A DNA stretch of 33,384 nucleotides from Verrucomicrobiota bacterium (lineage in GTDB: Bacteria; Verrucomicrobiota; Verrucomicrobiia; Opitutales; Opitutaceae). The stretch is from positions 1-33,384 of the forward strand of contig CANIWJ010000035.1 in NCBI GenBank assembly GCA_947471035.1, in the 5' to 3' direction. Numbering within the stretch: the first letter of the stretch is position 1; the number at the start of each line of letters is the position of its first letter. A model generated the notes under the pieces. The model was not told the DNA's origin. It was given only the letters and a program-made list of their open reading frames with translations, and ran no database searches. Positions 8,372 through 16,800 of the stretch are shown here, in pieces. The translations under genes and the position numbers were made by a program.

Positions 8372-8401
8372 AATCAATCGCAGGGCACGGCAGCTTGTCA
8401 A
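8372..8401 (-). promoter_or_regulatory. Possible rpsR promoter
   Basis: On the minus strand a perfect TTGACA lies at 8396-8401 and a weak -10 candidate TTGATT at 8372-8377, with 18 bp between them. It is in the 58-bp gap between proB and rpsR. The -35 is convincing and the -10 is poor. Confidence 0.35.
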
Positions 8402-8413
8402 TGCGTCATTCTG

Positions 8414-9520
8414 TCAGAGCACAACCAGATCGTCACGGTGAATGACTTCGAGGTGTTTTCGGGTGGGGTAGAGCGGTTTGACTTGTTCGCTGGGCAGGCC
8501 GGCGATTTTGGCGATTTCTGCATCGCTGTAGGTGGTTTCGCCGCGAGCGATGATGGTATCATCGGGGGCGATAATGTTGACGATGTCACCGGCGGCGAAG
8601 CGTCCACGGGCTCCGGTTACGCCGACAGCGAGCAGACTGCGTCCTTGATCGCGCAGAGCGGGTATGGCGTTGGCGTTAACTAAAATGCTGCCGGTGGGAC
8701 GTTGGTAGTGGGCGATCCAGCGCTTACGGGATTCGAGGGGAACGCCGGCGGGCACGAAGTAGGTGCCGGGGTTGTCGCCGCGAAAGAGGCGGGCGAGGAT
8801 TTCGGGCTCGGCGCCGCTGGCAATGAAGACGCCACAGCCGGCACGGAGGGCGATTTTGGCGGCGGTTATTTTCGAGATCATTCCGCCGGTGGCGGTGATG
8901 TCGGTGGTGCCGCCGGCCATGGCTTCGATTTCGGGGGTGATTTTGGGCACCACGGGCAGAATTTTGCCGCTGCCCTTCATGTCGATGAGGCCGGGGGCGG
9001 TGGAGAGGATAACGAGCTGGTCGGCGCCTACGAGACCGGCGACAAGGGCGGAGAGGGTGTCGTTGTCACCGAATTTGATTTCGGCGGCGCTGACGGTGTC
9101 GTTCTCGTTGATCACGGGAATGACGCCGTAACTGATGAGGTCTTCGAGGCAGGCTTTGACGCCGAGGTGGCGGGCGCGGGAGCGGAGGTCTTCGTGGGTG
9201 AGCAGGACTTGGGCGACGGTGAGGTTTTGGGGATCGAAGGCGCGTTGCCAGGTTTGCATCAGCAGGCTTTGGCCGATGGCGGCGCAGGCTTGCTTTTTGG
9301 AAACGTCGGCGGGTTTGCGTTTGAGTCCGAGGCGGCCCATGCCTAGGCCCACGGCACCGGAGGAAACGACGATGATTTCGACGCCTTGGGCGCGCAGGCT
9401 GGCGAGGCCGGCGGCGAGCCCCGCGATGCGTCCGGTATCAAGCTGGCCGATACCGTGGGTGAGTACGCCGGTGCCAAGCTTGACCACCAGGCGACGAGGC
9501 AGAGTAAGGGCGGCGGGCAT
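8414..9520 (-). CDS. proB: Glutamate 5-kinase with PUA domain
   Basis: The protein has 368 residues. It phosphorylates the gamma-carboxyl of glutamate, the first step of proline synthesis. The amino-acid kinase fold starts with RRLVVKLGTGVLT and continues with IIVVSSGAVGLGM, the NENDTVSAAEIKFGDNDTLSA substrate loop and GTGGM-type residues (TDITATGGMISKITAA). A C-terminal PUA domain begins near RPTGSILVNANAIPAL. The length matches E. coli ProB (367). proA is not adjacent, so the pathway genes are split. The gene lies 57 bp downstream of frr, with a hairpin repeat in the gap, and its ATG is at 9520. Confidence 0.95.
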   Translation of the reverse strand: MPAALTLPRRLVVKLGTGVLTHGIGQLDTGRIAGLAAGLASLRAQGVEIIVVSSGAVGLGMGRLGLKRKPADVSKKQACAAIGQSLLMQTWQRAFDPQNLTVAQVLLTHEDLRSRARHLGVKACLEDLISYGVIPVINENDTVSAAEIKFGDNDTLSALVAGLVGADQLVILSTAPGLIDMKGSGKILPVVPKITPEIEAMAGGTTDITATGGMISKITAAKIALRAGCGVFIASGAEPEILARLFRGDNPGTYFVPAGVPLESRKRWIAHYQRPTGSILVNANAIPALRDQGRSLLAVGVTGARGRFAAGDIVNIIAPDDTIIARGETTYSDAEIAKIAGLPSEQVKPLYPTRKHLEVIHRDDLVVL

Positions 9521-9547
9521 GGAGTGGTCGCGCGATGGATGGCGGAC

Positions 9548-9569
9548 GGCGGGGTGCGGCGACCCCGCC
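9548..9569. repeat. GC-rich hairpin repeat between frr and proB
   Basis: GGCGGGGT (9548-9555) and ACCCCGCC (9562-9569) form a perfect 8-bp stem with a 6-nt loop, and CTACAAGG follows. On the minus strand this reads TAGGGCGGG at its start, the same nine bases that open the hairpin at 12443-12469. It has no T-run, so it looks more like a dispersed palindromic repeat than a terminator. Confidence 0.5.
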
Positions 9570-9577
9570 CTACAAGG

Positions 9578-10126
9578 TTAGCCGACGGTGAGGAGGTCTT
9601 TTTCCTTCGAGGCGAGGTGTTTGTTGATGTCCTCGATGGCTTTGTCGGTGCTGGTCTGGATGTCTTTTTCGGTGCGCTTGGCGTCGTCCTCGGGGAGCTT
9701 GGCTTTTTTAACCGCTTCCAGCACATCGCGGCGGACGTTGCGCACGTGGACGCGGCCTTCCTCGGCGAGGCGTTGGGCGACTTTGACGAATTCCTGGCGG
9801 CGTTCGCGGCTCATATCGGCGAGGGGGACGCGCACGAGTTGTCCGTCCACGGCGGGGTTGAAGCCGAGGTTGGCGAGCTGGATGCCTTTGGCGATGGCTT
9901 GGGTGAGACTGCGGTCCCAAGGGGTGATAAGAATCATGCGGGGATCGGGCGTGCTGATGGCAGCGCAGTCTTTGATGCGCGACATGGCGCCGTAGGCTTC
10001 GACCATGATGCCTTCGACCATGGAGGGTGAGGCTTTGCCGGTGTGAATGTTGGAAAACTCGTGGAGGGTGTGATCCACGGCTTTTTTCATGCGGGCCTGG
10101 GCGTCGTTAACGAAGGGAGAGGACAT
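9578..10126 (-). CDS. frr: Ribosome recycling factor
   Basis: The protein has 182 residues, close to the usual 185. It acts with EF-G to split the ribosome after termination. Family features are the N-terminal helix with LHEFSNIHTGKASPSMVEGI, IKDCAAISTPDPRMILITPWD and the C-terminal helices with RRDVLEAVKKAKLPEDDAKRTEKDIQ. In most bacteria frr directly follows pyrH. Here a hybrid histidine kinase gene lies between them. The ATG is at 10126. Confidence 0.96.
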   Translation of the reverse strand: MSSPFVNDAQARMKKAVDHTLHEFSNIHTGKASPSMVEGIMVEAYGAMSRIKDCAAISTPDPRMILITPWDRSLTQAIAKGIQLANLGFNPAVDGQLVRVPLADMSRERRQEFVKVAQRLAEEGRVHVRNVRRDVLEAVKKAKLPEDDAKRTEKDIQTSTDKAIEDINKHLASKEKDLLTVG

Positions 10127-10243
10127 GGGTGGAAGAGAAAACTAAATGGGTGTGAAACACTGAAGGACCAATTACCAATGACTTAGTTAGCCAAGGGCAA
10201 TGTTCTAGGAAAAGACCGAGGTCTGTCGAGTCCGGCGGGAGGC

Positions 10244-12367
10244 CTAGTGTTTCCGGGTCGCGGCCAAGGTGAGAGACTTGGCGAGGCTCTGGCCGCTGAT
10301 GGGCTTGCTGATGTAGTCGTCCATGCCGGCGGCGAGACAGGTCTCGCGGTCGCCTTCCAGGGCGTTGCCGGTCATGGCAATCATCCAGGGGCGTTTGCCA
10401 GCTGGGTAGTCGGCGCAGAGCCGGCGGGCACAGTCGAGACCATCGAGTTCGGGCATTTGCACGTCCAAGAAAATGATATCGTAGGGCTGGCGGGCGACGG
10501 CAGCGAGGACTTCGAGACCGTTGGCGGCGACTTCTGCGCGGTATCCCAAGCGTTCTAGGAGAAGGAGCGCGACGCGTTGGTTAATGGGGATGTCCTCGGC
10601 CACGAGAATGCGGAAGGGATGTAACTCGGCTAGTAGTGCGGGGGCGGCGAGAATGGGGGATGCCGGAGCGAAAAGACGGGGCGTTTGAAAAAGCTGCTGG
10701 AGCGTCGTGTAAAAAACGGCAGGTTTGGCAGGCTTGGTAAGGAATTTGGCTATATCAAGACCGACGGGGCTGTCGTTATCTGATTCCAAGGTGTTCAGGG
10801 CGATGAGGGGGAGCTGGCGGGCAGAGCGACGTCGACGGATTTCAGAGGCCAGAGCGTAACCGTCCATACCCGGCATGTTCATATCCAGGATGGCCGCGTC
10901 GAAGGGTTCGGCTTGATCGAGCCAAGTAAGGGCTTCGAGTCCGGAGGAGGCGGCGCGGGCGAGCAGTCCCCAGTCTTTTGCTTGGCGAAGCAGGATTTGT
11001 CGGCAGGTAGGGTTGTCATCCACGATGAGCAGGCGACGGCCTTTGAAGTGTTCCGCGTCCGGGTCTTGATCCGGGCGGGGCGTGCTTGGGGCGGGGCGGG
11101 TGGGGATTTCGACGTGAAAGGTCGATCCGTGGGCGGGCTGCGTATCCAGCCAGATACGGCCTTGCATGAGTGAGGCGAGCCGGGCGCAGATGGCCAGGCC
11201 CAGCCCGGTGCCGCCGAAGTGCCGGGTGGTGGAGGCATCGACTTGGCTGAAGGATTTAAACAGGCGATCACGACGGTGTGCGGGTATGCCAATTCCCGTA
11301 TCGCTGACCGAAAAACGTAAGAGACAACCCGGAGGGCGGGTGGCATCTGACGCGGGGGTGACCTGGCTGGAGAGGGTCAAAACCACTTCTCCATGCTCGG
11401 TGAATTTAACCGCGTTGCTCAGCAAGTTGGTGAGGATCTGGCGGAGGCGGGTGATGTCTCCGTAGATAGCGAGGGGAGTGTCGGGATTAACGGAGACGAG
11501 AAGGTCGATGCCCTTGGCGGCGGCGGGACGGGCTACGAGGTCGAGCGCGCCTTCGACACAATCGCGTAGATTAACCGGTACGGATTCGAGCTCGAGGTGG
11601 CCGGATTCGATTTTTGAGAAATCGAGAATGTCATTTATCAAAGCAAGGAGCGTCTCGCCGCTGGAGCGGATGGTGCCGACGTAGTCACGTTGATCGTCGT
11701 TGAGCGCGGTGTGTTGAAGGAGCTCGGTCATGCCAATGACTGCGTTCATGGGGGTGCGAATCTCGTGGCTCATATTGGCCAGAAACTCGGCTTTGGCGTG
11801 GGTGGCCACGTTGGCCTCCTCGGTGAGACGGTGGGCTTCGGCAGTGGACTCGGTGAGGATCAGGTTTTTTTGCCTCAGGGCGATCTCGGTCATGATCAAG
11901 GCCGCGAGGTCTTGGAGCAGGTTAATGTCTGCTTCGGACCAAGGCCGGGAGTGGCCGTCGATAACACAAAACGAGCCTAGGACGTAGCCATCGGGGTCGC
12001 ATACTGGAATGCCCAGATAGGCAGCTACACCGAGGTCAGGGATGGCGAGATTATCGCAGACGGTGGGGTGGGAGCGGGCATCCTCGACGATGAGTGGCGC
12101 GCCGGAGGTCACGACATGCTGGCAAAAGGAGTGGCTGAGCGGGGTCTCGCGGGCCTCGGCGGCCGGGCCTTCGAGGCCGATGGCGGATTTGAAAAACTGG
12201 CGGCGGTCGTCCACCAGCGAGAGCAAGGCGACGGGGGCGTTGAGCAGGCGGGCGGCCAGGCGGGAGACGCGATCAAAGGTGAGCTCGGCCTCGCTATCAA
12301 GGAGGCGCAGACGTTGCAGGGCGGCCAAACGATCCGGGGCGGCAAGGGGGCGGGACTGCGTGGGCAT
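10244..12367 (-). CDS. Soluble hybrid sensor histidine kinase (GAF-HisKA-HATPase-REC-REC)
   Basis: The protein has 707 residues and no membrane segment, so it senses a cytoplasmic signal. An N-terminal GAF domain spans about 20-165 (GIPVCDPDGYVLGSFCVID). The HisKA phospho-acceptor is His201 in FLANMSHEIRTPMNAVIGM. The HATPase domain carries DILDFSKIESG, ILTNLLSNAVKFTEHGEV, DTGIGIP and FGGTGLGLAI. Two receiver domains follow: the first with LLIVDDN and Asp495 in LDMNMPGMDG, the second with ILVAEDIPINQ and Asp635 in FLDVQMPELDG. Both phospho-acceptors are intact. There is no Hpt domain, so a separate phosphotransfer protein or a direct output is needed. The signal and output are unknown. It sits between pyrH and frr with gaps of 162 and 117 bp, so it may be transcribed on its own. 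Confidence 0.93.
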   Translation of the reverse strand: MPTQSRPLAAPDRLAALQRLRLLDSEAELTFDRVSRLAARLLNAPVALLSLVDDRRQFFKSAIGLEGPAAEARETPLSHSFCQHVVTSGAPLIVEDARSHPTVCDNLAIPDLGVAAYLGIPVCDPDGYVLGSFCVIDGHSRPWSEADINLLQDLAALIMTEIALRQKNLILTESTAEAHRLTEEANVATHAKAEFLANMSHEIRTPMNAVIGMTELLQHTALNDDQRDYVGTIRSSGETLLALINDILDFSKIESGHLELESVPVNLRDCVEGALDLVARPAAAKGIDLLVSVNPDTPLAIYGDITRLRQILTNLLSNAVKFTEHGEVVLTLSSQVTPASDATRPPGCLLRFSVSDTGIGIPAHRRDRLFKSFSQVDASTTRHFGGTGLGLAICARLASLMQGRIWLDTQPAHGSTFHVEIPTRPAPSTPRPDQDPDAEHFKGRRLLIVDDNPTCRQILLRQAKDWGLLARAASSGLEALTWLDQAEPFDAAILDMNMPGMDGYALASEIRRRRSARQLPLIALNTLESDNDSPVGLDIAKFLTKPAKPAVFYTTLQQLFQTPRLFAPASPILAAPALLAELHPFRILVAEDIPINQRVALLLLERLGYRAEVAANGLEVLAAVARQPYDIIFLDVQMPELDGLDCARRLCADYPAGKRPWMIAMTGNALEGDRETCLAAGMDDYISKPISGQSLAKSLTLAATRKH

Positions 12368-12442
12368 GGTGAGGAATCGTTTGTGGTAAATTTGACTGAG
12401 AACCCCTTAACGACTCGCAACGTTGAGAACTAAAACGAAGCG

Positions 12443-12469
12443 GGGCGAGTTCGATGAAGGAACCCGCCC
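12443..12469. repeat. Hairpin repeat between the kinase gene and pyrH
   Basis: A 10-bp stem with one mismatch (12443-12452 with 12460-12469) and a 7-nt loop. Read on the minus strand it starts TAGGGCGGG, like the hairpin at 9548-9569, which suggests a dispersed repeat family. Confidence 0.45.
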
Positions 12470-12478
12470 TAGATGGTG

Positions 12479-12504
12479 AACGCCTACGGGAGGAGTTAGG
12501 CGTT
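12479..12504 (-). terminator. Hairpin downstream of pyrH
   Basis: AACGCCTA (12479-12486) and TAGGCGTT (12497-12504) form a perfect 8-bp stem with a 10-nt loop. It lies 25 bp beyond the pyrH stop on the minus strand. It has no T-run, so it may be an RNA end protector or a weak terminator. Confidence 0.35.
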
Positions 12505-12529
12505 GAGATGAGAACCGTTCCGGCGTATT

Positions 12530-13270
12530 TCAGCTATGCACCAGCGTGCCGACGGTTTCGCCGTGGATGGCGCGGGTGATGACGTCGGGGGCGTTCAAGT
12601 CGAACACCAGGATGGGCATGTTATTGTCGAGGCATAGGCTGAAGGCGGTGCTATCCATGACATTGAGGCGCTGTTTCAGGCAGTCGATAAAGGTGATCTT
12701 GTCGTAGCGGACGGCGTCCTCGTGTTTCTTTGGGTCCTTGTTATAAATGCCGTCCACCTTGGTCGCTTTCATGATGATGTCGGCGCGGATTTCGGAGGCG
12801 CGCAGGGCAGCAGTGGTATCGGTGGAAAAATACGGGTTGCCCGTGCCGGCGGCGAAGATGACGACGCGGCCTTTTTCGAGGTGTCGAATGGCGCGGCGCA
12901 GGATGAAGGGTTCGGCAACCTGATTCATGGGAATGGCAGATTGCACGCGGCAGCTGACACCCATTTTTTCAAGGCAATCCATGATGGCTAGCGAGTTGAT
13001 CACGGTGGCGAGCATGCCCATGTAGTCGCCGGTGGTGCGGTCCACCCCGCGCTGGGAACCGGTGAGGCCGCGGAAAATATTGCCGCCGCCGATGACGACG
13101 CAGACTTCGACGCCGGTGTCGTGCGCGACCTTAACTTGGCGGCAGATGTCTTCGAGGATTTGCGGGTCGATGGGGTCGGCTCCTTTGCCGCGAAGGACTT
13201 CGCCGCTTAGCTTCAGGACGATGCGTTTATATTTGGCGCTGGTGGAGGTTTTGGCCGGGCGTTCGCTCAT
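12530..13270 (-). CDS. pyrH: Uridylate kinase
   Basis: The protein has 246 residues. It converts UMP to UDP and is a hexameric member of the amino-acid-kinase fold family. Visible motifs are [25 protein letters not shown], the [11 protein letters not shown] region, [34 protein letters not shown] and [15 protein letters not shown]. The C-terminus [16 protein letters not shown] is typical. Length and motifs are complete. tsf, the usual upstream neighbour, is absent, and the upstream region contains the long hairpin and tRNA-Pro fragment instead. The start is the ATG at 13270. Confidence 0.96.
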   Translation of the reverse strand: MSERPAKTSTSAKYKRIVLKLSGEVLRGKGADPIDPQILEDICRQVKVAHDTGVEVCVVIGGGNIFRGLTGSQRGVDRTTGDYMGMLATVINSLAIMDCLEKMGVSCRVQSAIPMNQVAEPFILRRAIRHLEKGRVVIFAAGTGNPYFSTDTTAALRASEIRADIIMKATKVDGIYNKDPKKHEDAVRYDKITFIDCLKQRLNVMDSTAFSLCLDNNMPILVFDLNAPDVITRAIHGETVGTLVHS

Positions 13271-13383
13271 GCGGGCAGAGGAAGCGGGCGCGGCGCGGAG
13301 GGGTCAAGCGCTACGCGGTGCGGTTGCGGTGCTTAGGGCGTGGCTGGGTTTGAACTTCGCCCATTGCCAAGGCCATACGGGGA

Positions 13384-13477
13384 AGCGTGGAGCACGGCTG
13401 GGCCAGCGTTGCGAGAGGCGGCATGGCCCCTGGGCCACCTGCGCCTCTCGCGCCTTGGCCGAGCCGCGCCCCACGTT
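13384..13477. repeat. Long GC-rich imperfect hairpin
   Basis: The left arm (13384-13420) folds onto the right arm (13442-13477). The inner 10 bp (13411-13420 with 13442-13451) are perfect, the middle part (13395-13408 with 13453-13466) has few mismatches, and the outer part (13384-13393 with 13468-13477) pairs with one mismatch and one G-T pair. The apical loop contains a second small stem, GGCC with GGCC. Its right end overlaps the tRNA-Pro fragment that starts at 13473. No coding frame explains it. It could be a palindromic mobile element, a structured RNA or a recombination site. Confidence 0.7.
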
Positions 13478-13520
13478 CGGGACGTAGAGGCCGCGAGTTC
13501 GAATCTCGCCACCCCGACCA
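13473..13520 (+). pseudogene. 3' fragment of tRNA-Pro(CGG)
   Basis: From ACGTTCGGGACGTAG onward the sequence matches the tRNA-Pro anticodon arm with a CGG anticodon. A variable region follows, then a T-arm (GCGAG TTCGAAT CTCGC) and the 3' acceptor strand CACCCCGA with an encoded CCA. The matching 5' acceptor strand and D-arm are absent upstream, where the long hairpin lies instead. The fragment is therefore not a functional tRNA and looks like a remnant or an attachment-site copy. Confidence 0.7.
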
Positions 13521-13587
13521 GTTCAAGACCGCGTGCGTCCCGTTGTTGATTGCGTGATACCCGGTGACACCTAGCTTTGGCGGTTTT

Positions 13588-14352
13588 ATGACCAAGTTTC
13601 GTCCGTGCATCGACCTCCATGAGGGCAAGGTGAAGCAGATTGTCGGCGGCAGCCTGCGCGACGATGGCGCAGGGCTGCGGGAAAACTTCGTGAGCACGCT
13701 CAGCGCCGCAGATTTTGCCGCACGTTATCGCGCCGATGGCCTGACCGGCGGCCACGTCATCAAGCTCGGCCCGGGCAACGACGATGCCGCCCTCGCCGCC
13801 CTCGCCGCCTGGCCGGGCGGGCTCCATCTCGGCGGCGGCATCACCGGCGACAATGCCGAGGGCTGGCTTTCAGCCGGCGCCAGTCACGTAATCGTCACCT
13901 CCTGGCTCTTTGATGCGCAGGGTCATTTTCTACCCGACCGGCTTGATACCCTTCGCTCCCGGATCGGCGCAGAGCGGCTCGTTATCGACCTGAGCTGCCG
14001 CCGCACCGCAACCGGCTGGACGGTGGCGATGAATCGCTGGCAAACCCTCACCGACCTGCAAATCACCCCCGCCTCCCTCGACGCTTTGGCGGGCAGTTGC
14101 GCGGAGTTCCTGATCCATGCCGCCGATGTTGAGGGCTTGTGCAACGGGATCGAACCCGAGCTGGTCACGTTACTCGGCGCTTGGGCTGGCCGGCCCATGA
14201 CCTACGCGGGCGGCGTGGCCGACATGGACGACGTACGGCAAGTCGAGACCCTAGGCCAAGGAGTCATCGACCTCACCGTGGGCAGCGCGCTGGACATCTT
14301 CGGCGGGACCGGTGTTCGTTACAACGAACTCGTCGCGTGGAACCGCCGATAA
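13588..14352 (+). CDS. hisA: Phosphoribosylformimino-AICAR ribotide isomerase, eukaryote-type HisA
   Basis: The protein has 254 residues from the ATG at 13588. A GTG at 13564 in the same frame would add eight residues with no family similarity. It catalyses the HisA step of histidine synthesis (ProFAR to PRFAR). The N-terminus FRPCIDLHEGKVKQIVGGSL, then HVIKLGPGNDDAA, GLHLGGGI, ASHVIVTSWLF, LVIDLSCRR and MTYAGGVADM, follows the HIS6-like eukaryotic subtype rather than classic bacterial HisA. The usual barrel features remain: a Gly-rich phosphate site (GGGI, GGVA) and the first catalytic Asp in IDLHEGK. No other his gene is next to it. It is convergent with the EEP-family gene, 28 bp apart. 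Confidence 0.88.
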   Translation: MTKFRPCIDLHEGKVKQIVGGSLRDDGAGLRENFVSTLSAADFAARYRADGLTGGHVIKLGPGNDDAALAALAAWPGGLHLGGGITGDNAEGWLSAGASHVIVTSWLFDAQGHFLPDRLDTLRSRIGAERLVIDLSCRRTATGWTVAMNRWQTLTDLQITPASLDALAGSCAEFLIHAADVEGLCNGIEPELVTLLGAWAGRPMTYAGGVADMDDVRQVETLGQGVIDLTVGSALDIFGGTGVRYNELVAWNRR

Positions 14353-14380
14353 ACCTATTACACACCCCGCTTGGGCGAGC

Positions 14381-15931
14381 TCAACGCAGCCACTCTTTGC
14401 CCTGTAAAACAAACTGCCACTGGCCGCGATACTGGCCGAGCTCGCCGTAGAAACGTACCCTTCCCTGCTGCGCCTGCGCCCGAATGCGCGGTCGCAAATC
14501 CTTGTCATGGGTAAACACGTCGTAGGTCGCACCCCGCACCTCGACCGTCACATAACCGCGCTCATCCACCCGCGCCGGAGCATCCAGGCGGAAAACCCGT
14601 CCCGTGTAGGTGCCGTCACGAAGATCGCACTCGGGAGCGAGTCCATCCGGATCAAGCGCGGCGGAAAACAGATCCACCGCTGCGGTTTGCACCGGCAAGG
14701 GCTCGGCCGGCCCTTCGTCCGTACGACTGGGCCGCACCAAGGGCATCCACTTGTCCGAAACCTCCGCCGCAGGCACTGCCCGAAACCGCGCGTAGAGAGG
14801 AAAATGATCGGAAAAACCTGCTGGCGCTCGCCCCCGCGACCAACGAACGGGGCGGCCAAAAACATCGGCGTTCAACCCGGGGAACTTTAACACCGAGAAC
14901 GAACCGTCCACATACTGAATCCCACGCTGGTCATAGAGGCCGCGAGTGACGATAAGATGCATAAGCGTGCCCCACTCCTCGTGGAAGATATCCGAACCCC
15001 GCTGGTCGGAAGGCAGCTCGAACCACAGATTGTAGAGATCGCGATCCTTGCCGCGCAGGGCCAGTTCGTTGCCCTGCGAACCGAGGATGTCATTGATCGC
15101 AGTCGCACCCATCGCGCGGTAACGCTGCCGCTGGTTGTACTGAGAATTCAGATCGCCAGCGATGAGCACATCCGCCCTTGGATCGGCAGACAGCAGCGTG
15201 GCGATGCGCGCCCGCAGCACACGGGCATTTTGTCTTCGGGTGTCTTCGGTGGCGACATCGCTGGCTCCGGATTTCCAATGATTAGCCAGCACGGTGAAAG
15301 GCGTGCCATCCACATCCAGCGTCACCTCCAAAATGGCCCGGGCGTTGAGCAAAGGAGACGTTTTCACCGCGCGCACCGGGAACCGGGAAAACACCACATT
15401 GCGAATCGCTTGGCCGTGCCCGTCGGCGTGGGCGTTCGGTCGCTCATCGGTGACGACCACGTGGTAACCGTTCAGACCTGCGTCAGCACACGCCTTGAGC
15501 AACCATGCCTCGGCAGGGGCCCCGGCAAGCGCCGCCGGCAGCGGCTGCGTGGCGAGCACCTGCGCGAGCGGCTTATTCGCCAAACTCTCCAGCCATCGGT
15601 CATAATCGCCCACCGTGGACTCGGGCGTCTGATCGAGTTCGATTTCGTTAAAAACTATCACGGCCGGACCAGCCCCGCCATCGACCCGGGCCAGCACTTT
15701 GGCGATGTTGCCCGCCTTCACAGCTAGGTGCGCAGGCGTGTATTCAGAAGGCTGATAATCCTCGTAAAGCGCGATACCGTCCACGTCATGCAGGTTCTCC
15801 ACATTATAAACCACGACCGAGAACGTACGCTCGGGCGACACTGCTGGCGCAGCAACCAGCGGTGCGCCCAAGACAGACAACGCCAACAGACAACGCCAAG
15901 CTTTCGGTCCAAAAACATCGTTTAAGCGCAT
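14381..15931 (-). CDS. Secreted endonuclease/exonuclease/phosphatase-family protein
   Basis: The protein has 516 residues from the ATG at 15931. The frame is open to 16141, but the start chosen gives a good signal peptide (RCLLALSVLGAPLVAAPA) and family similarity starts just after. EEP-fold motifs are VVVYNVENLHDVDG, VIVFNEIELDQTP (metal-binding Glu), LANHWKSGAS, VLIAGDLNSQY and FSDHFPLYARF (catalytic Asp-His). It is a metal-dependent phosphodiesterase or nuclease acting outside the cytoplasm, with the exact substrate unknown. After the catalytic domain a C-terminal part of about 90 residues (DGTYTGRVFRL to FVLQGKEWL) looks like a small beta-rich domain, perhaps an OB fold. It is divergent from the PEP-CTERM gene. 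Confidence 0.85.
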   Translation of the reverse strand: MRLNDVFGPKAWRCLLALSVLGAPLVAAPAVSPERTFSVVVYNVENLHDVDGIALYEDYQPSEYTPAHLAVKAGNIAKVLARVDGGAGPAVIVFNEIELDQTPESTVGDYDRWLESLANKPLAQVLATQPLPAALAGAPAEAWLLKACADAGLNGYHVVVTDERPNAHADGHGQAIRNVVFSRFPVRAVKTSPLLNARAILEVTLDVDGTPFTVLANHWKSGASDVATEDTRRQNARVLRARIATLLSADPRADVLIAGDLNSQYNQRQRYRAMGATAINDILGSQGNELALRGKDRDLYNLWFELPSDQRGSDIFHEEWGTLMHLIVTRGLYDQRGIQYVDGSFSVLKFPGLNADVFGRPVRWSRGRAPAGFSDHFPLYARFRAVPAAEVSDKWMPLVRPSRTDEGPAEPLPVQTAAVDLFSAALDPDGLAPECDLRDGTYTGRVFRLDAPARVDERGYVTVEVRGATYDVFTHDKDLRPRIRAQAQQGRVRFYGELGQYRGQWQFVLQGKEWLR

Positions 15932-16075
15932 ATCGACACTTTGTCGGTAAACCGCCCGCCGCCAAGCCCGGCTCATCATAAAACCCATCCGCCCAGAATA
16001 TGTGGGGAAAACCCCATTAACCATAGCGCAAGGAACGCCTAAAGAAACGCTCCCCAAGACCGATTGAGAGATCCT

Positions 16076-16711
16076 ATGTTTAACCCACGAGCTTACCTCG
16101 CTTCTCTCCTGATAGTCGATTTTGCCACCTCGTCCGCTCAAGCGGCATTTTACGCCACCACCACTCCACCCGCTTGGTATGGCTGGAGCCTGAACCCCCT
16201 AAGCGGCGCTTACTCCCAGGGCATCAACACCACTAGCTACCCCATCGGACTGGCGTTCAACGGTCCTAACATAAGCGTAAGCCTAAACGCCGGGATGACG
16301 AATCCCGGTACTAATTTCGCCTTAGCCGGCACTTCTTCGACCACGCTTACTCTTTTCTCCAGCGGAGTGACTATCGACGCATTATCCACTTATTCTAACG
16401 GCACGGGAATTAGTTACTCGGCGGAAAGCGCGGTTTCCCTGGATTCCACTACCCCCTATTTCATCGGTTTCCGCTATTCCAACCAAGGTGCGGGCAACAA
16501 CGAGACTTACTACGGCTGGGCCAAGTTCACTACCAGCCCAGGGATGGAGGAAGATGAACTAACCCTCACCGAATTTGGCGTGGGCGGCGACGGCCAAGGC
16601 GTGATCACCGGCTCAACCGCCGCCATACCCGAGCCCAGCACCACCGGCTTGATGTTGGCCGCGTGCGCTTTGGGCGCGTCTCTGACCATGCGCCGGGCGA
16701 GAACGGAGTAG
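16076..16711 (+). CDS. PEP-CTERM sorting-domain protein
   Basis: The protein has 211 residues from the ATG at 16076 (a TTG four codons earlier is less likely). A signal peptide (AYLASLLIVDFATSSAQA) is followed by a Ser/Thr/Gly/Asn-rich beta-type region with no recognised domain. The C-terminus is the sorting signal: AIPEPST, a hydrophobic stretch (GLMLAACALGASLT) and the basic end MRRARTE. Exosortase (EpsH-type) enzymes process such tails, and the target proteins are linked to exopolysaccharide or biofilm matrix. No exosortase gene lies in the window, so one must be elsewhere. The gene stands between the EEP-family gene and the ABC ATPase with no obvious functional link to either. Confidence 0.9.
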   Translation: MFNPRAYLASLLIVDFATSSAQAAFYATTTPPAWYGWSLNPLSGAYSQGINTTSYPIGLAFNGPNISVSLNAGMTNPGTNFALAGTSSTTLTLFSSGVTIDALSTYSNGTGISYSAESAVSLDSTTPYFIGFRYSNQGAGNNETYYGWAKFTTSPGMEEDELTLTEFGVGGDGQGVITGSTAAIPEPSTTGLMLAACALGASLTMRRARTE

Positions 16712-16800
16712 TTCGGAAAACCCCTAGTCTTTGTGCGTGTGCCCCGGCCCGGTCTGCGTAAAGCTGGCGGCTTCATCGCTTCCGCTACCGCCGCCTTCCC

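Noticed and set aside
8702-9346. Gly-rich plus-strand frame opposite proB
   Set aside because: It mirrors conserved ProB codons, is low-complexity and has no start signal of its own.
10127-10243. Repeated ACCAAT in the gap between frr and the kinase gene
   Set aside because: Two 6-mers 7 nt apart are expected often by chance, and there is no further structure or conservation evidence.
13333-13827. Minus-strand frames over 13311-13827 resembling annotated hypothetical proteins
   Set aside because: Phrases such as VARFELAAST and WRDSNSRPL are the well-known false translations of tRNA T-arm sequence, here from the tRNA-Pro fragment, and the frames overlap hisA.
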